A stretch of 64,000 nt of DNA, from positions 62,001 to 126,000 of the forward strand of contig NZ_LDWR01000011.1 of assembly GCF_001039005.1 (NCBI RefSeq). Direction: 5' to 3'. The DNA comes from Burkholderia cepacia (GTDB lineage Bacteria; Pseudomonadota; Gammaproteobacteria; Burkholderiales; Burkholderiaceae). This document shows positions 18,721 to 27,834 of this stretch, piece by piece; position 1 is the stretch's first letter, and each line of letters begins with the position of its first letter. The notes beneath the pieces are model-generated. The model saw nothing but the letters and a program-made list of their open reading frames with translations. It was not told the DNA's origin and ran no database searches. The translations under genes and the position numbers were made by a program.

Positions 18721-20184
18721 TCACGCGGAAGCCGCGGCCTCCGCCGACGCCGGCGCCCAGCCGCCGCCGAGCGCGCGATACAGCGCGATCGCATTCGCGA
18801 GCCTGAGTTGCTTGAGCCGGATCAGCTCCTGCCCCGACTCGTACGTGCTGCGCTGCGCGTCGAGCAGTTCGAGATACGTCGCGACACCGCCCGCGTAGCG
18901 GCGCTCCGCCAGCTTCAGCCGCGCGCCGTCCGCCGTGTACACGTCCTGCTGCGCGGCCAGCTGGCGATCGATCCAGTCGCGCGCGGCAAACGCGTCGGCC
19001 ACTTCGCGGAACGCGGTCTGCACGGTCTTCTCGTATTCGGCGACCGCGATGTGCTTGCGCGCGTTCGCGACGTCGAGGTTCGCGCGATTGCGTCCGCCCG
19101 CGAAGATCGGCAGCGTGATGCGCGGCGCGAACGTCCACACGCTCGTGCCGGCCGCGAACAGGCTCGAGAACGCGTCGCTGACCGAGCCGTAGTCGGTCGT
19201 CAGCGCGATGCGCGGGAAGAACGCCGCGCGTGCGGCGCCGATCTGCGCGTTCGCGGCCTTGAGCCTCGCCTCGGCCTGCCGGATGTCCGGCCGTCGTTCG
19301 AGCAGCGCGCTCGGTGCGCCCGGCGCCACGGGCGCGATCGACAACGTGTCGAGCGCGGTCGCGTCGCTGGGCACGTTGCGCGCGAAATCGCCCGCGAGCA
19401 ACTGCAGCGCCCGCACGGCCTGCACATGCTCGCGCTGCAGCGCGGCCTGCGACGCGCGCGCGGATGCCACCAGCATCTCGGCCGAGCGCAGCTCGATCGC
19501 GTCGCTCGTGCCGGCTGCGTAGCGGCGCTGCGTGAGCGCGGCCATGCGTTCGCGCGCGTCGAGCGTGCGCTGCGCCAGCGCGAGCTGCTCGTGCAGCGAA
19601 CGCTCCGATACGTACGCGCTCGCCACTTCGGCGATCACGCCGATGCGGACCGTGCGCTGCGCATCGGCCGTCGCGAAATAGTCGGCCAGCGCCGCGTCGG
19701 ACAGGTTGCGCACGCGGCCGAACAGGTCGAGCTCGTACGCGCTGACGCCGACGCCCGCGCGATACAGCCCGCTGATCGCGCTTTCGCGCACGACCGGGTC
19801 GTACTGGCGCGCGCGGTCATAACCGAGATTCGCATCGACCGACGGCATCAGGTCCGCACGCTGCACGCCGTATTGCGCACGCGCCTCCTCGAGCCGACCG
19901 GCCGCGATCCGCAGGTCGCGGTTGTTCGCGAGCGCCGCGTCGATCCACGCCTGCAATGCCGGATCGGCAAAATACGCATGCCAGTCGTCGAGCAGCGCGG
20001 CATCGGCCGCGGTGCCCGGCGCCGCGGCCGATGCCAGGCTGCCGTCGGCCGGTGCATAAGTGGACGGCACGGGCGCCGCCGGACGCTCGTAACGCGGCGC
20101 GAGCGAGCAGCCGGCGAGCGCGAGCGCGGCGGCCAGTGCGAGCTGAGCGCGCAGCGCGGCGCGTGCATTCAGCGCAAACATCAT
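18721..20184 (-). CDS. oprA: RND efflux outer-membrane lipoprotein (OprM/NodT family)
   Basis: 487-residue outer-membrane factor with a lipoprotein signal (LAGC around residues 23-26) and two tandem OEP repeats typical of NodT/OprM channels: ELDLFGRVRNLSDAAL in the first and RPDIRQAEARLKAANAQIGAARAAFFP across the second. It forms the trimeric exit duct for the pump encoded upstream. The start (MMFALN) overlaps the pump stop by 4 nt. The symbol follows its place in an AmrAB-OprA-type operon; the family assignment is much firmer than the name. Confidence 0.85.
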   Translation of the reverse strand: MMFALNARAALRAQLALAAALALAGCSLAPRYERPAAPVPSTYAPADGSLASAAAPGTAADAALLDDWHAYFADPALQAWIDAALANNRDLRIAAGRLEEARAQYGVQRADLMPSVDANLGYDRARQYDPVVRESAISGLYRAGVGVSAYELDLFGRVRNLSDAALADYFATADAQRTVRIGVIAEVASAYVSERSLHEQLALAQRTLDARERMAALTQRRYAAGTSDAIELRSAEMLVASARASQAALQREHVQAVRALQLLAGDFARNVPSDATALDTLSIAPVAPGAPSALLERRPDIRQAEARLKAANAQIGAARAAFFPRIALTTDYGSVSDAFSSLFAAGTSVWTFAPRITLPIFAGGRNRANLDVANARKHIAVAEYEKTVQTAFREVADAFAARDWIDRQLAAQQDVYTADGARLKLAERRYAGGVATYLELLDAQRSTYESGQELIRLKQLRLANAIALYRALGGGWAPASAEAAASA

Positions 20185-23100
20185 TGCGATCCCTCCATCG
20201 TCGCCGGCTGCGCCCCGCCGCGCCGGCGCGGGCCGACGTCGAACAGGCGGCCGACGATCACGAAAAACAGCGGGACGAGGAACACCGCGAGCACGGTCGC
20301 CGTGATCACGCCGCCGAGCACGCCGGTGCCGATCGCCATCTGCGCGCCGGACGCGGCGCCCGACGCGAACGCGAGCGGCAGCACACCGACGCCGAACGCG
20401 AGCGACGTCATCACGATCGGCCGCAGCCGCAGGCGCGCGGCCTCGAGCGCCGCGTCGACGAGCGACATGCGCTGCGCGACCAGATCCTTCGCGACTTCGA
20501 CGATCAGGATCGCGTTTTTCGCGGACAGCCCGATCGTCGCGATCAGCCCCACCTTGAAATAGATGTCGTTCGGCATCATCCGCAGCGTGACGCCGAGCAC
20601 CGCGCCGATCACGCCGAGCGGGACGACCAGCATCACCGCGAACGGGATCGACCAGCTCTCGTACAGCGCCGCGAGCGCGAGAAACACCACGAGCACCGAC
20701 AGCGCGAACAGCATCGGCGCCTGCGCGCCCGACAGCCGCTCCTCGAACGACTGCCCCGACCACGAGAAGCCGATGCCGGCCGGCAGCTTCGCGGCGATCC
20801 GCTCGATCGCGGTCATCGCCTCGCCGCTGCTGTGGCCTTCCGCGGCCGAGCCGTTGATCGTGAACGACGGATAGCCGTTGTAGCGCGTGAGCTGCGGCGG
20901 CCCGAGCGTCCAGTGCAGCGTCGTGAATGCCGCGAGTGGCACCATCTCGCCGCGCGCGTTGCGCACGCGCAGCTTCTTCACGTCGTCGGGATCGAGCCGG
21001 TGCAGCCCGTCGGCCTGCACGACCACGCGCCGCACTTGCGTGCCGTGCATGAAATCGCCGATATAGTCCGAGCCGAACATCACCGCGAGCGTCGTGTTGA
21101 TCTCTTCCATCGACACGCCGAGCGCGGAGGCCTTCGCGCGATCGATGTCGAGCTTCAGCTGCGGCGCGTCCTGCGTGCCGGCGAACATCAGGTCGGTCAG
21201 CGCGCGGTCCTTGCCGCCCGCCGCGAGCAGTTGCTCGCGCGCGGCGCTGAAGGTCGCGTAGTCGAGCCCGCCGCGATTCTGCAGCCGGAAGTCGAAGCCG
21301 CTCGACGAGCCGAGATCGGGCAGCGCCGGCGAGTTCATCGCGAACACCGTCGTGTTCGGCGTGCCGCCGAAACGTTCGTTGATGCGTGCGACGATCGCCT
21401 GCACGTGATCGCGCTCGGCCTTGCGCTCCTTCCAGTTCTTCAGCGTGACGAAGATCATCCCGCCGTTCGGCCCTTCGCCGTACAGGTTGAAGCCGCCGAG
21501 CGCGAACGTATACGCGGCCGGCTCGTCGTTGCGGATATACGATTCGACCTCGCGCACGCTCTGCATCGTTTCCGCGAGCGGCGTGCCTTGCGGCCGGATC
21601 ACCATCACCATGAAGTTGCCCTGGTCCTCGTCCGGCAGGAACGCGGTCGGCAGTTGCGTGAGCATCAATCCCGCGGCCGCGGTCAGCGCGCCGTATACGA
21701 CGAGCCAGCGCACCGGCTTCTTCAGCATCGAACCGACGCGCGTCGCGTAGCGCTGCGTCGCACGCGCGACGAAACGGTTGAACCAGCCGAAGAAACCGCG
21801 CTTCTCGTGATGGTCGCCATTCACGGGCTTGAGCAGCGTCGCGCACAGCGCGGGCGTCAGCGACAGCGCGAGGAATGCCGAGAACCCGATCGACACCGCG
21901 AGCGACAGCGCGAACTGCCGGTAGATGTTGCCCACCGCGCCGCCGAAGAACGCCATCGGCACGAACACCGACGTCAGCACCACGGTGATCCCGATGATCG
22001 CGCCGCTGATCTGCGTCATCGCCTTGACGGTCGCGTCGTACGGGCCGAGCCCTTCCTCGACCATCAGCCGCTCGACGTTCTCGACCACGACGATCGCGTC
22101 GTCGACGAGGATGCCGATCGCGAGCACCATCCCGAACATCGTCAGCACGTTGATCGAGAAGCCGGCCGCGTACATCACGCCGAACGTGCCCGCGAGCGCG
22201 ACCGGCACGACGAGCGTCGGGATCAGCGTCGCGCGCAGGTTCTGCATGAACAGGAACATCACGAGGAACACGAGCACGCCGGCCTCGATCAGCGTCGTGA
22301 CGACCTTGTTCATCGACACGCGCACGAACGACGACGTCTCGTACGGGATCTGGTACTTCACGCCCGGCGGGAAGTACGCGGACAGCCCGTCCATCGCCGC
22401 GCGCACGCGCTTCTCGGTGGAGACCGCGTTCGAGCCCGGCGCGAGCTTGATGCCCATGCCGGTCGCGACCTTGCCGTTCACGTACGACGGATAGTTGTAG
22501 TCGTTGCCGCCGAACTCGATGCGCGCGACGTCGCGCAGATACAGCGCGGAGCCATCGGCCTGCGTGCGCAGCGCGATCGCGCCGTAATCGGCCGGCGTCT
22601 TCAGCGGCGCGTCGGCGAACACGGTCGCCGCGATCGGCGCGCTGTCCGGCACCGCGCTGCGGCCGATGTCGCCGATCGTCACGCGCGCGTTGTGCGCGCG
22701 CACGGCCGACGCGATGTCCGACGCGGTGAGGCCGTGCCCGGCCATCTTCACCGGGTCGGGCCAGATCCGCATCGCATATTCGGCGCCCCAGAACTGCACC
22801 CTGCCGACACCCTCGACGCGGCGCAGCGCCTGCACGACGTTCGCCGACGCATATTCGCCGAGCTGCACGTCGGTCATCCGCCCGTCGTCGGACGTCAGCG
22901 ACACGACGAGCTGGATGTTGTCGGCGGCCTTCTCGACCTGGATGCCGTCGCGGCGCACCGGCTCGGGCAGCCGCGCCTCGACCGTCTTCAGCCGGTTCTG
23001 CACTTCGACGGCCGCGAGATCGGCGTTCACGCCCTGCTTGAACGTCAGGTACAGCGACGCCATCCCGGCGCTGCTCGTCGCCGACGTATACATCAGCCCC

Positions 23101-23318
23101 GGCGCGCCGTTCATTTCGCGCTCGATCAGCGCGGTCACCGATTCCTCGACGACCTGCGCGGACGCGCCCGGGTACGTCGCGTAGATGCTGACGACGGGCG
23201 GTGCGATGTCCGGGTACTGCGCAACGGGCAGCGCGCGGATCGCGAACGCGCCGCCCAGCATCATGAAGATTGCGATCACCCACGCGAAGACGGGGCGATC
23301 GATGAAGAAACGTGCCAT
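20181..23318 (-). CDS. amrB: RND multidrug efflux pump (HAE-1, AmrB type)
   Basis: 1,045-residue inner-membrane proton-drug antiporter of the AcrB/MexB family, full length. It starts MARFFIDRPVFAWV, the family N-terminus, and contains the proton-relay aspartates in GILVDDAIVVVEN (TM4) and GLSAKNAILIVE around TM10. Two large periplasmic loops follow TM1 and TM7. It works with the adaptor encoded 19 nt upstream and the outer-membrane factor downstream. The sequence and local context fit AmrB of Burkholderia, whose substrates include aminoglycosides and macrolides in B. pseudomallei; the actual spectrum here is not known from sequence. Confidence 0.9.
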   Translation of the reverse strand: MARFFIDRPVFAWVIAIFMMLGGAFAIRALPVAQYPDIAPPVVSIYATYPGASAQVVEESVTALIEREMNGAPGLMYTSATSSAGMASLYLTFKQGVNADLAAVEVQNRLKTVEARLPEPVRRDGIQVEKAADNIQLVVSLTSDDGRMTDVQLGEYASANVVQALRRVEGVGRVQFWGAEYAMRIWPDPVKMAGHGLTASDIASAVRAHNARVTIGDIGRSAVPDSAPIAATVFADAPLKTPADYGAIALRTQADGSALYLRDVARIEFGGNDYNYPSYVNGKVATGMGIKLAPGSNAVSTEKRVRAAMDGLSAYFPPGVKYQIPYETSSFVRVSMNKVVTTLIEAGVLVFLVMFLFMQNLRATLIPTLVVPVALAGTFGVMYAAGFSINVLTMFGMVLAIGILVDDAIVVVENVERLMVEEGLGPYDATVKAMTQISGAIIGITVVLTSVFVPMAFFGGAVGNIYRQFALSLAVSIGFSAFLALSLTPALCATLLKPVNGDHHEKRGFFGWFNRFVARATQRYATRVGSMLKKPVRWLVVYGALTAAAGLMLTQLPTAFLPDEDQGNFMVMVIRPQGTPLAETMQSVREVESYIRNDEPAAYTFALGGFNLYGEGPNGGMIFVTLKNWKERKAERDHVQAIVARINERFGGTPNTTVFAMNSPALPDLGSSSGFDFRLQNRGGLDYATFSAAREQLLAAGGKDRALTDLMFAGTQDAPQLKLDIDRAKASALGVSMEEINTTLAVMFGSDYIGDFMHGTQVRRVVVQADGLHRLDPDDVKKLRVRNARGEMVPLAAFTTLHWTLGPPQLTRYNGYPSFTINGSAAEGHSSGEAMTAIERIAAKLPAGIGFSWSGQSFEERLSGAQAPMLFALSVLVVFLALAALYESWSIPFAVMLVVPLGVIGAVLGVTLRMMPNDIYFKVGLIATIGLSAKNAILIVEVAKDLVAQRMSLVDAALEAARLRLRPIVMTSLAFGVGVLPLAFASGAASGAQMAIGTGVLGGVITATVLAVFLVPLFFVIVGRLFDVGPRRRGGAQPATMEGSQ

Positions 23319-23337
23319 GGTGGTTGGTTTGAACCGG

Positions 23338-24537
23338 TCAGGTTTGACGGGCGGCCGCCTGCGAAGCGGCCGCTGCCGGCGCCGCCTTCGACGGCGACGC
23401 CTTCTCGACGGGCTTGACGGCCGTATCGGGCGCGAACTGCGCGGCGTTGTCGACGATCACGCGCTCGCCGCCCGTCAGGCCGCGCGTGATGCGCCAGTCA
23501 CGGCCGCTCATCTGGTCGGCTGCGACCTCGACGTCCTTGACCTTGCCGTTCGCGCCGACCACGCGCACCGACGTGCGGTTGGCCGTGCGCAGCAGCGCGT
23601 CGCGCGGCACGAGGATCGCCCGCTGGTCGACCGCCGTATCGAGCGCGATCCGCACATACGCGCCCGGCAACAGCTCGCGCTCCGGGTTCGGGAACAGCGC
23701 GCGCATCGCGACGGTGTCGGTGGTCGGATCGACCGCGAGATCGCTGAACAGCAGCTTGCCCTTCAGCGGATACGCGGTGCCGTCCGCGCGCAGCAGCGTC
23801 ACCGCGATGTCGTGCTGCGCGATGCCCGTCGCGCGCCCGCTCTTCACCGCGCGGCGCAGCGCGTCGACGTCGGCGGCCGGCTGCGAGAAGTTCACGTAGA
23901 TCGGATCGAGCTGCTCGACGGTCGTGAGCGGCGTCGCCTGGTCCTGGCCGACGAGCGCGCCTTCGGTCACGAGCGCGCGCCGTGCGCGGCCCGCGATCGG
24001 TGCGGTGACGGTCGCATAGTCGAGCTGCAGCTGCGCACGTGCGAGTTCGGCCTTCGCGGACGCGACCTCGGCCTTTGCCTGCGTGTCGCCCGCGATGGCC
24101 TCGGTATGGTCGCGCTCGCTCACCGCGCGATCGCGCACGAGATCGTCGTAACGGCGGCGCTTGTCGCTCGCCGCGAGCAAAGCGGCCTGCGCCTTCGCGA
24201 GCGCGCCCTGCGCGGCGTCGCGCGCGGCCTTCAGCGGCGCGGGATCGATGCGAAACAGCACCGCGCCCTGCTTCACTTCCTGGCCTTCCTCGTAGGTACG
24301 CGCGGTGACGATGCCCGCGACCCGCGCGCGCACTTCCGCCTGCCGGTATGCGTCGAGCCGGCCCGGCAATTCGACGGTCATCGGCACGGCCGTCGGGCGC
24401 ACCGTCACGACGGTCGCCTGCTTCGCGGTCTCCGGCGCTGCGTCCTTGTCGCCCTTTCCGCATCCGGCCACGGCCAGCACGGCCGCCAGTGCGAACGGCG
24501 CCAGCCCGTGGCGCAACAGGGAGCGATTGTTATTCAT
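23338..24537 (-). CDS. amrA: RND efflux periplasmic adaptor (AmrA type)
   Basis: 399-residue membrane-fusion lipoprotein with lipobox VAGC at about residues 23-26. The lipoyl half-motifs are visible as RARVAGIVTAR and VTAPIAGRARRALV on either side of a long alpha-hairpin (about 100-165) rich in K, A and E. The C-terminus is low-complexity alanine. It links the inner-membrane pump to the outer-membrane channel. It is the first gene of the efflux operon, divergent from the TetR regulator. Confidence 0.9.
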   Translation of the reverse strand: MNNNRSLLRHGLAPFALAAVLAVAGCGKGDKDAAPETAKQATVVTVRPTAVPMTVELPGRLDAYRQAEVRARVAGIVTARTYEEGQEVKQGAVLFRIDPAPLKAARDAAQGALAKAQAALLAASDKRRRYDDLVRDRAVSERDHTEAIAGDTQAKAEVASAKAELARAQLQLDYATVTAPIAGRARRALVTEGALVGQDQATPLTTVEQLDPIYVNFSQPAADVDALRRAVKSGRATGIAQHDIAVTLLRADGTAYPLKGKLLFSDLAVDPTTDTVAMRALFPNPERELLPGAYVRIALDTAVDQRAILVPRDALLRTANRTSVRVVGANGKVKDVEVAADQMSGRDWRITRGLTGGERVIVDNAAQFAPDTAVKPVEKASPSKAAPAAAASQAAARQT

Positions 24538-24594
24538 AGTGACCTCGGATCGTTCGCCGCCGATACAATGCGGCGGCTCAGGGTGGCCGATTAT

Positions 24595-24612
24595 AATCAG
24601 TCACGACTGATT
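24595..24612. promoter_or_regulatory. Palindromic operator between efflux operon and tetR gene
   Basis: AATCAGTC-AC-GACTGATT is a perfect 8+2+8 inverted repeat in the 149-nt divergent region. A TATAAT (24592-24597) overlaps its left arm and reads as a -10 element on either strand. The position and symmetry fit binding by the adjacent TetR-family repressor. Confidence 0.72.
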
Positions 24613-24686
24613 AAATAAACGCTGTTTCAATCCGACCGCCACACTGTCTCAATAAAACGACAGCAAATTGAAAGGAAACTCACGAC

Positions 24687-25334
24687 ATGGCCCGCAAGAC
24701 CCGGGAAGAATCGCTCGCCATCAAGCACCGGATCCTCGACGCCGCCGAGCTCGTGCTGCTCGAGAAAGGCGTCGCGCAGACCGCGATGGCGGACCTCGCC
24801 GAGGCCGCCGGGATGTCGCGGGGCGCCGTCTACGGCCACTACCGCAACAAGATGGAAGTGTGTCTCGCGATGTGCGACCGCGCGTTCGCGCGCACGTCGG
24901 AAGGTTTTGACGCGGGCGACGGCCTGCCGCCGCTCGCCACGCTGCGGCGCGCGGCGTCGCACTACCTGCAGGAGTGCGGCGAGCCGGGGCCGATGCAGCG
25001 CGTGCTCGTGATCCTCTATACGAAATGCGAGCAAAGCGAGGAAAACGGCGCGCTGCAGCGGCGCCGCATGCTGCTCGAACTGCAGATGCTGCGGATCACG
25101 AAGGCGCTGCTGCGCCGCGCGATCACGGCCGGCGAGCTCGCCGCCGATCTCGACGTGCACCTGGCCGCCGTCTATCTCGTGTCGCTGCTCGAAGGCGTGT
25201 TCGCGTCGATGATCTGGACCAACCGGCTGCGCGGCAACCTGTGGAACGACGCCGAGGCGATGCTCGACGCCGGTTTCGACACCGTCCGAACGTCCGCCGC
25301 GTTGCGCGGCCGCGCGCAAAAATTGCCGGACTGA
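24687..25334 (+). CDS. amrR: TetR-family repressor of the efflux operon (AmrR type)
   Basis: 215-residue TetR/AcrR regulator. The N-terminal helix-turn-helix is clear: RILDAAELVLLEKGV, then ADLAEAAGMSRGAVYGHYRNK. The C-terminal ligand-binding domain resembles AcrR/TtgR (YTKCEQSEENGAL). It is divergent from the efflux operon and faces a perfect palindrome, so it probably represses that operon until a pump substrate binds. A good ribosome site (AAAGGAAAC) precedes the ATG. Confidence 0.88.
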   Translation: MARKTREESLAIKHRILDAAELVLLEKGVAQTAMADLAEAAGMSRGAVYGHYRNKMEVCLAMCDRAFARTSEGFDAGDGLPPLATLRRAASHYLQECGEPGPMQRVLVILYTKCEQSEENGALQRRRMLLELQMLRITKALLRRAITAGELAADLDVHLAAVYLVSLLEGVFASMIWTNRLRGNLWNDAEAMLDAGFDTVRTSAALRGRAQKLPD

Positions 25335-25550
25335 CGAAAATCGTCGTAACAAATGCTGATTTAATCCGACTTACCGCACTGCGAAACGAATGAGCTGACC
25401 CTCTTTAAAATTTTTAACGTTCCGCGGAACATCGGTAGACTGACGCTGTCATCTTTCTTTAGCGTCTTCGTGATAACCGGGTTCGACCCGGTATGCACGC
25501 CGCCGTTCGAAGCGGGCCCGCCCCGCGCGTTGGGTCGAACGGAAACGACA

Positions 25551-25574
25551 CAGGCCCCTGGCGGGGCCTGTTTT
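25551..25574 (+). terminator. Rho-independent terminator in the tetR-peptidase gap
   Basis: CAGGCCCC and GGGGCCTG form a perfect 8-bp stem with loop TGGC, then TTTT. It lies 217 nt behind the tetR stop and 90 nt before the next gene. The stretch before it (25419-25550) holds the palindrome GTTCCGCGGAAC and a CCGGG-TTCGA-CCCGG hairpin and has no clear gene, so it may end a small RNA rather than the tetR message. Confidence 0.75.
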
Positions 25575-25663
25575 GTTGCACGCCCGCCGCCCGCCCCGTC
25601 GCCCTTCGACGGTTGTGCCGCCGTCGGCCCCTGCCCACACCCCCTTGAACCGCTCTCCTGGAT

Positions 25664-26938
25664 GTGGACACCTTGGTCAAGTCTGCCGCAACTCCTGATG
25701 CTTTCGCGCCCGGCCGCGCGCAGCGCGTCGTGCGCGCGCTCGTGCCGGCCGCCGTGCTCGGCGCCCTCGCCGCCCTCGGTCTCGCCGCCGCGCTGCCGGC
25801 CGTGTCGCAACTGCCGGGCGCCGTCGATACCGGCACGGCCGCGCTGCCGCAGCGCGTGCTGTCCGACACGCCGTTTCCCACCGCGCAGCATTTCGTGACG
25901 AGCGAGCTCGCCCGCACGATCGGCGAGCGCAATGAACACGTCGAACGCAACGACCGCAGCCTGCAGCCCGGCCTGTTCGCGCCGCTCAGCGCACACCGCA
26001 ACGACATGCTCGGTTATGCGAGCCTGTTCCAGCTCGCACCGTCCGAGAGCCAGCACGGGATGCGCGCGGGCAATATCGAGCTCACGCTGTCCGATACGCT
26101 GAACCGTCTCGACGTGCCGCCCGAGGTGCGCATCCAGCTCGGCGATCTCGTTACCGGCAAGGTCGCGATGCGCGCGAGTGCGCAGCGCGGCGACTATTAT
26201 CGCGTCGCGTTCGACACGAACGACGGCACGCCGCGCCTCACTGCGTTCGAACTGCGCGTCGCCGGCCGCACGTTCGGTGCGATCTGGTTCCGTGCGCCCG
26301 GTGCCGAACACGGCGCGTACTACGCGCTCGACGGCTCGCCGCTCGAAGCCGCCGCGTTCACGATGCCGGTCAAGTGGACGCGCATCAGCTCGTTCTTCGG
26401 CGAACGCATCCATCCGCTGTCGCAGGCGATGGCGTTCCATACGGGCGTCGATCTCGCCGCGCCGAGCGGCACGCCCGTCGACGCGGCGGCCGACGGCGTC
26501 GTGTCGTTCGCCGGTTTCGATCCGGGCGGCTACGGCCGCTACGTGATCGTCGATCACGCGGACGGCTACTCGACCTACTACGCACACCTGTCCGCGTTCG
26601 CGCGCGGCCTCAAGACGGGCGAAAGCGTGAAGCAGGGCCAGCGGCTCGGCTCGGTCGGGATGACGGGTGCCGCAACGGGCCCGCACCTGCATTTCGAGGT
26701 GCGCGTCGCGGACAATCCGGTCGACCCGCTCGTCACGCTCGCCAGTGCGCAGACGGCGCTGTCCGACATGCAGCTCACCGCGTTCCGCCAGGAAGCGGCG
26801 CAATGGCGCTTCCGCCTCGCGTCGATCGATACGACGCCGTTCGCGTTCGCGCAGAACGATGGCCCGCTGTGGGGCGATTTCGCGACCGACAAGTCGACGC
26901 TGCGCGCGGTCTTCAACACGCACTATTCGGCGTCGTGA
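25664..26938 (+). CDS. M23 family (LytM) cell-wall metallopeptidase
   Basis: 424-residue envelope protein with an N-terminal membrane anchor (residues 24-46, [16 protein letters not shown]). A middle region of about 200 residues resembles the OapA/YebA-type N-terminal part. The M23 peptidase domain starts near SSFFGERIHP. The zinc ligands are present: H and D in HTGVD near residue 258 and the second histidine of HLHFE near 340. It probably cuts peptidoglycan crosslinks or activates amidases. The start is GTG. A C-terminal segment of about 65 residues extends past the catalytic domain. Confidence 0.85.
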   Translation: MDTLVKSAATPDAFAPGRAQRVVRALVPAAVLGALAALGLAAALPAVSQLPGAVDTGTAALPQRVLSDTPFPTAQHFVTSELARTIGERNEHVERNDRSLQPGLFAPLSAHRNDMLGYASLFQLAPSESQHGMRAGNIELTLSDTLNRLDVPPEVRIQLGDLVTGKVAMRASAQRGDYYRVAFDTNDGTPRLTAFELRVAGRTFGAIWFRAPGAEHGAYYALDGSPLEAAAFTMPVKWTRISSFFGERIHPLSQAMAFHTGVDLAAPSGTPVDAAADGVVSFAGFDPGGYGRYVIVDHADGYSTYYAHLSAFARGLKTGESVKQGQRLGSVGMTGAATGPHLHFEVRVADNPVDPLVTLASAQTALSDMQLTAFRQEAAQWRFRLASIDTTPFAFAQNDGPLWGDFATDKSTLRAVFNTHYSAS

Positions 26939-27106
26939 CACGCGTGCCGCCCGCCGTCGCGCCGGAAGCGGCGGCGCAGGCGGCCGGTCGTCTGCCCTTC
27001 TTGTCCGATCTGCACGCCGCACCCGACCTGCGCGGCGTGCGGTCCATCCCGGATCACGGACGTTTCGTCGCCGGCCGTTCTCCGCGGCCACGGCCGTGAT
27101 GCATCG

Positions 27107-27832
27107 TCACCGCGCGGGCTCCGTGCGCTCGGCCGTCGCCTGCTCGACGCGTTCCGCGCGCGGGCCGCGCGACAACAGCCAGCGCGCCGCGCCGTCGAGC
27201 GACGTGCACAGCACCAGATAGATCACCGCGACGAACAGGAAGATCGGCGCCGGATACACCATCAGCCGGTTGTTCACCTGCGTCGCGACGAACGACAGTT
27301 CCGGCACGCCGACGATATACGCGAGCGACGTGTCCTTCACGAGCGCGACCCACTGGTTCACGAACGACGGCGTCATGATCCGGATCGCCTGCGGCAGCAG
27401 CACATGGCGCACCGTCTGCCAGCGCGTGAGCCCGAGCGACAGCCCGGCCTGCCATTGCCCGTCCCCCGCCGCGACGATGCCCGCATGCACCGCATGCGCG
27501 AGATACGCGCCGCCGATCAGCGCGAGCGCGCAGACGACCGTCGCGAGCCCCGGCACGTCCATATGCAGCAGCATGGGCATCAGGAAATACGTCCAGAAGA
27601 TCAGCATCAGCATCGGAATCGCGCGGAAGAAGCCGATGAACGCGAGCAGCAGCACGCGTACGGGGCCGCGCGCGAGCGCCATCGCGACGCCGAGCGCGAC
27701 ACCGAGCACGGCCGACGTTATGGCGGACGCGATCGCGAGCACCAACGACAGCGCGGCGCCGCCGAGCGGGCCTTCCGGGAATGCGCCAACGAGCAGGTAC
27801 GGCAGGTTGGCGAGCAGCAGCGAGAAGTCCAT
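27107..27832 (-). CDS. Polar amino-acid ABC transporter permease (second subunit)
   Basis: 241-residue HisM/GltK-type inner-membrane permease with about five predicted membrane segments. The ATPase-docking EAA-like loop is visible as AGLSLGLTRWQTVRHVLLPQAIRI. The hydrophilic C-terminal tail (RVEQATAERTEPAR) faces the cytoplasm. The start at 27832 lies 2 nt behind the stop of the partner permease. No ATPase gene follows; the next gene on this strand is absent and the convergent neighbour is the M23 peptidase. Confidence 0.87.
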   Translation of the reverse strand: MDFSLLLANLPYLLVGAFPEGPLGGAALSLVLAIASAITSAVLGVALGVAMALARGPVRVLLLAFIGFFRAIPMLMLIFWTYFLMPMLLHMDVPGLATVVCALALIGGAYLAHAVHAGIVAAGDGQWQAGLSLGLTRWQTVRHVLLPQAIRIMTPSFVNQWVALVKDTSLAYIVGVPELSFVATQVNNRLMVYPAPIFLFVAVIYLVLCTSLDGAARWLLSRGPRAERVEQATAERTEPAR

Positions 27833-27834
27833 CG

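Noticed and set aside
18721..23283. One 1,520-residue minus-strand frame suggesting a fusion of the efflux pump and channel
   Set aside because: The first part is an out-of-frame reading of the pump gene. The real channel protein starts at 20184 with its own signal peptide, overlapping the pump stop by 4 nt.
19956..23417. 1,153-residue plus-strand frame opposite the RND pump
   Set aside because: Arg/His-rich antisense shadow without family motifs; the minus strand encodes a complete RND pump.
25470..25510. tRNA-like T-arm (GGGTTCGACCC) upstream of the M23 gene
   Set aside because: The hairpin lacks a 7-nt loop on a proper 5-bp T stem and there is no acceptor, D or anticodon arm around it on either strand.
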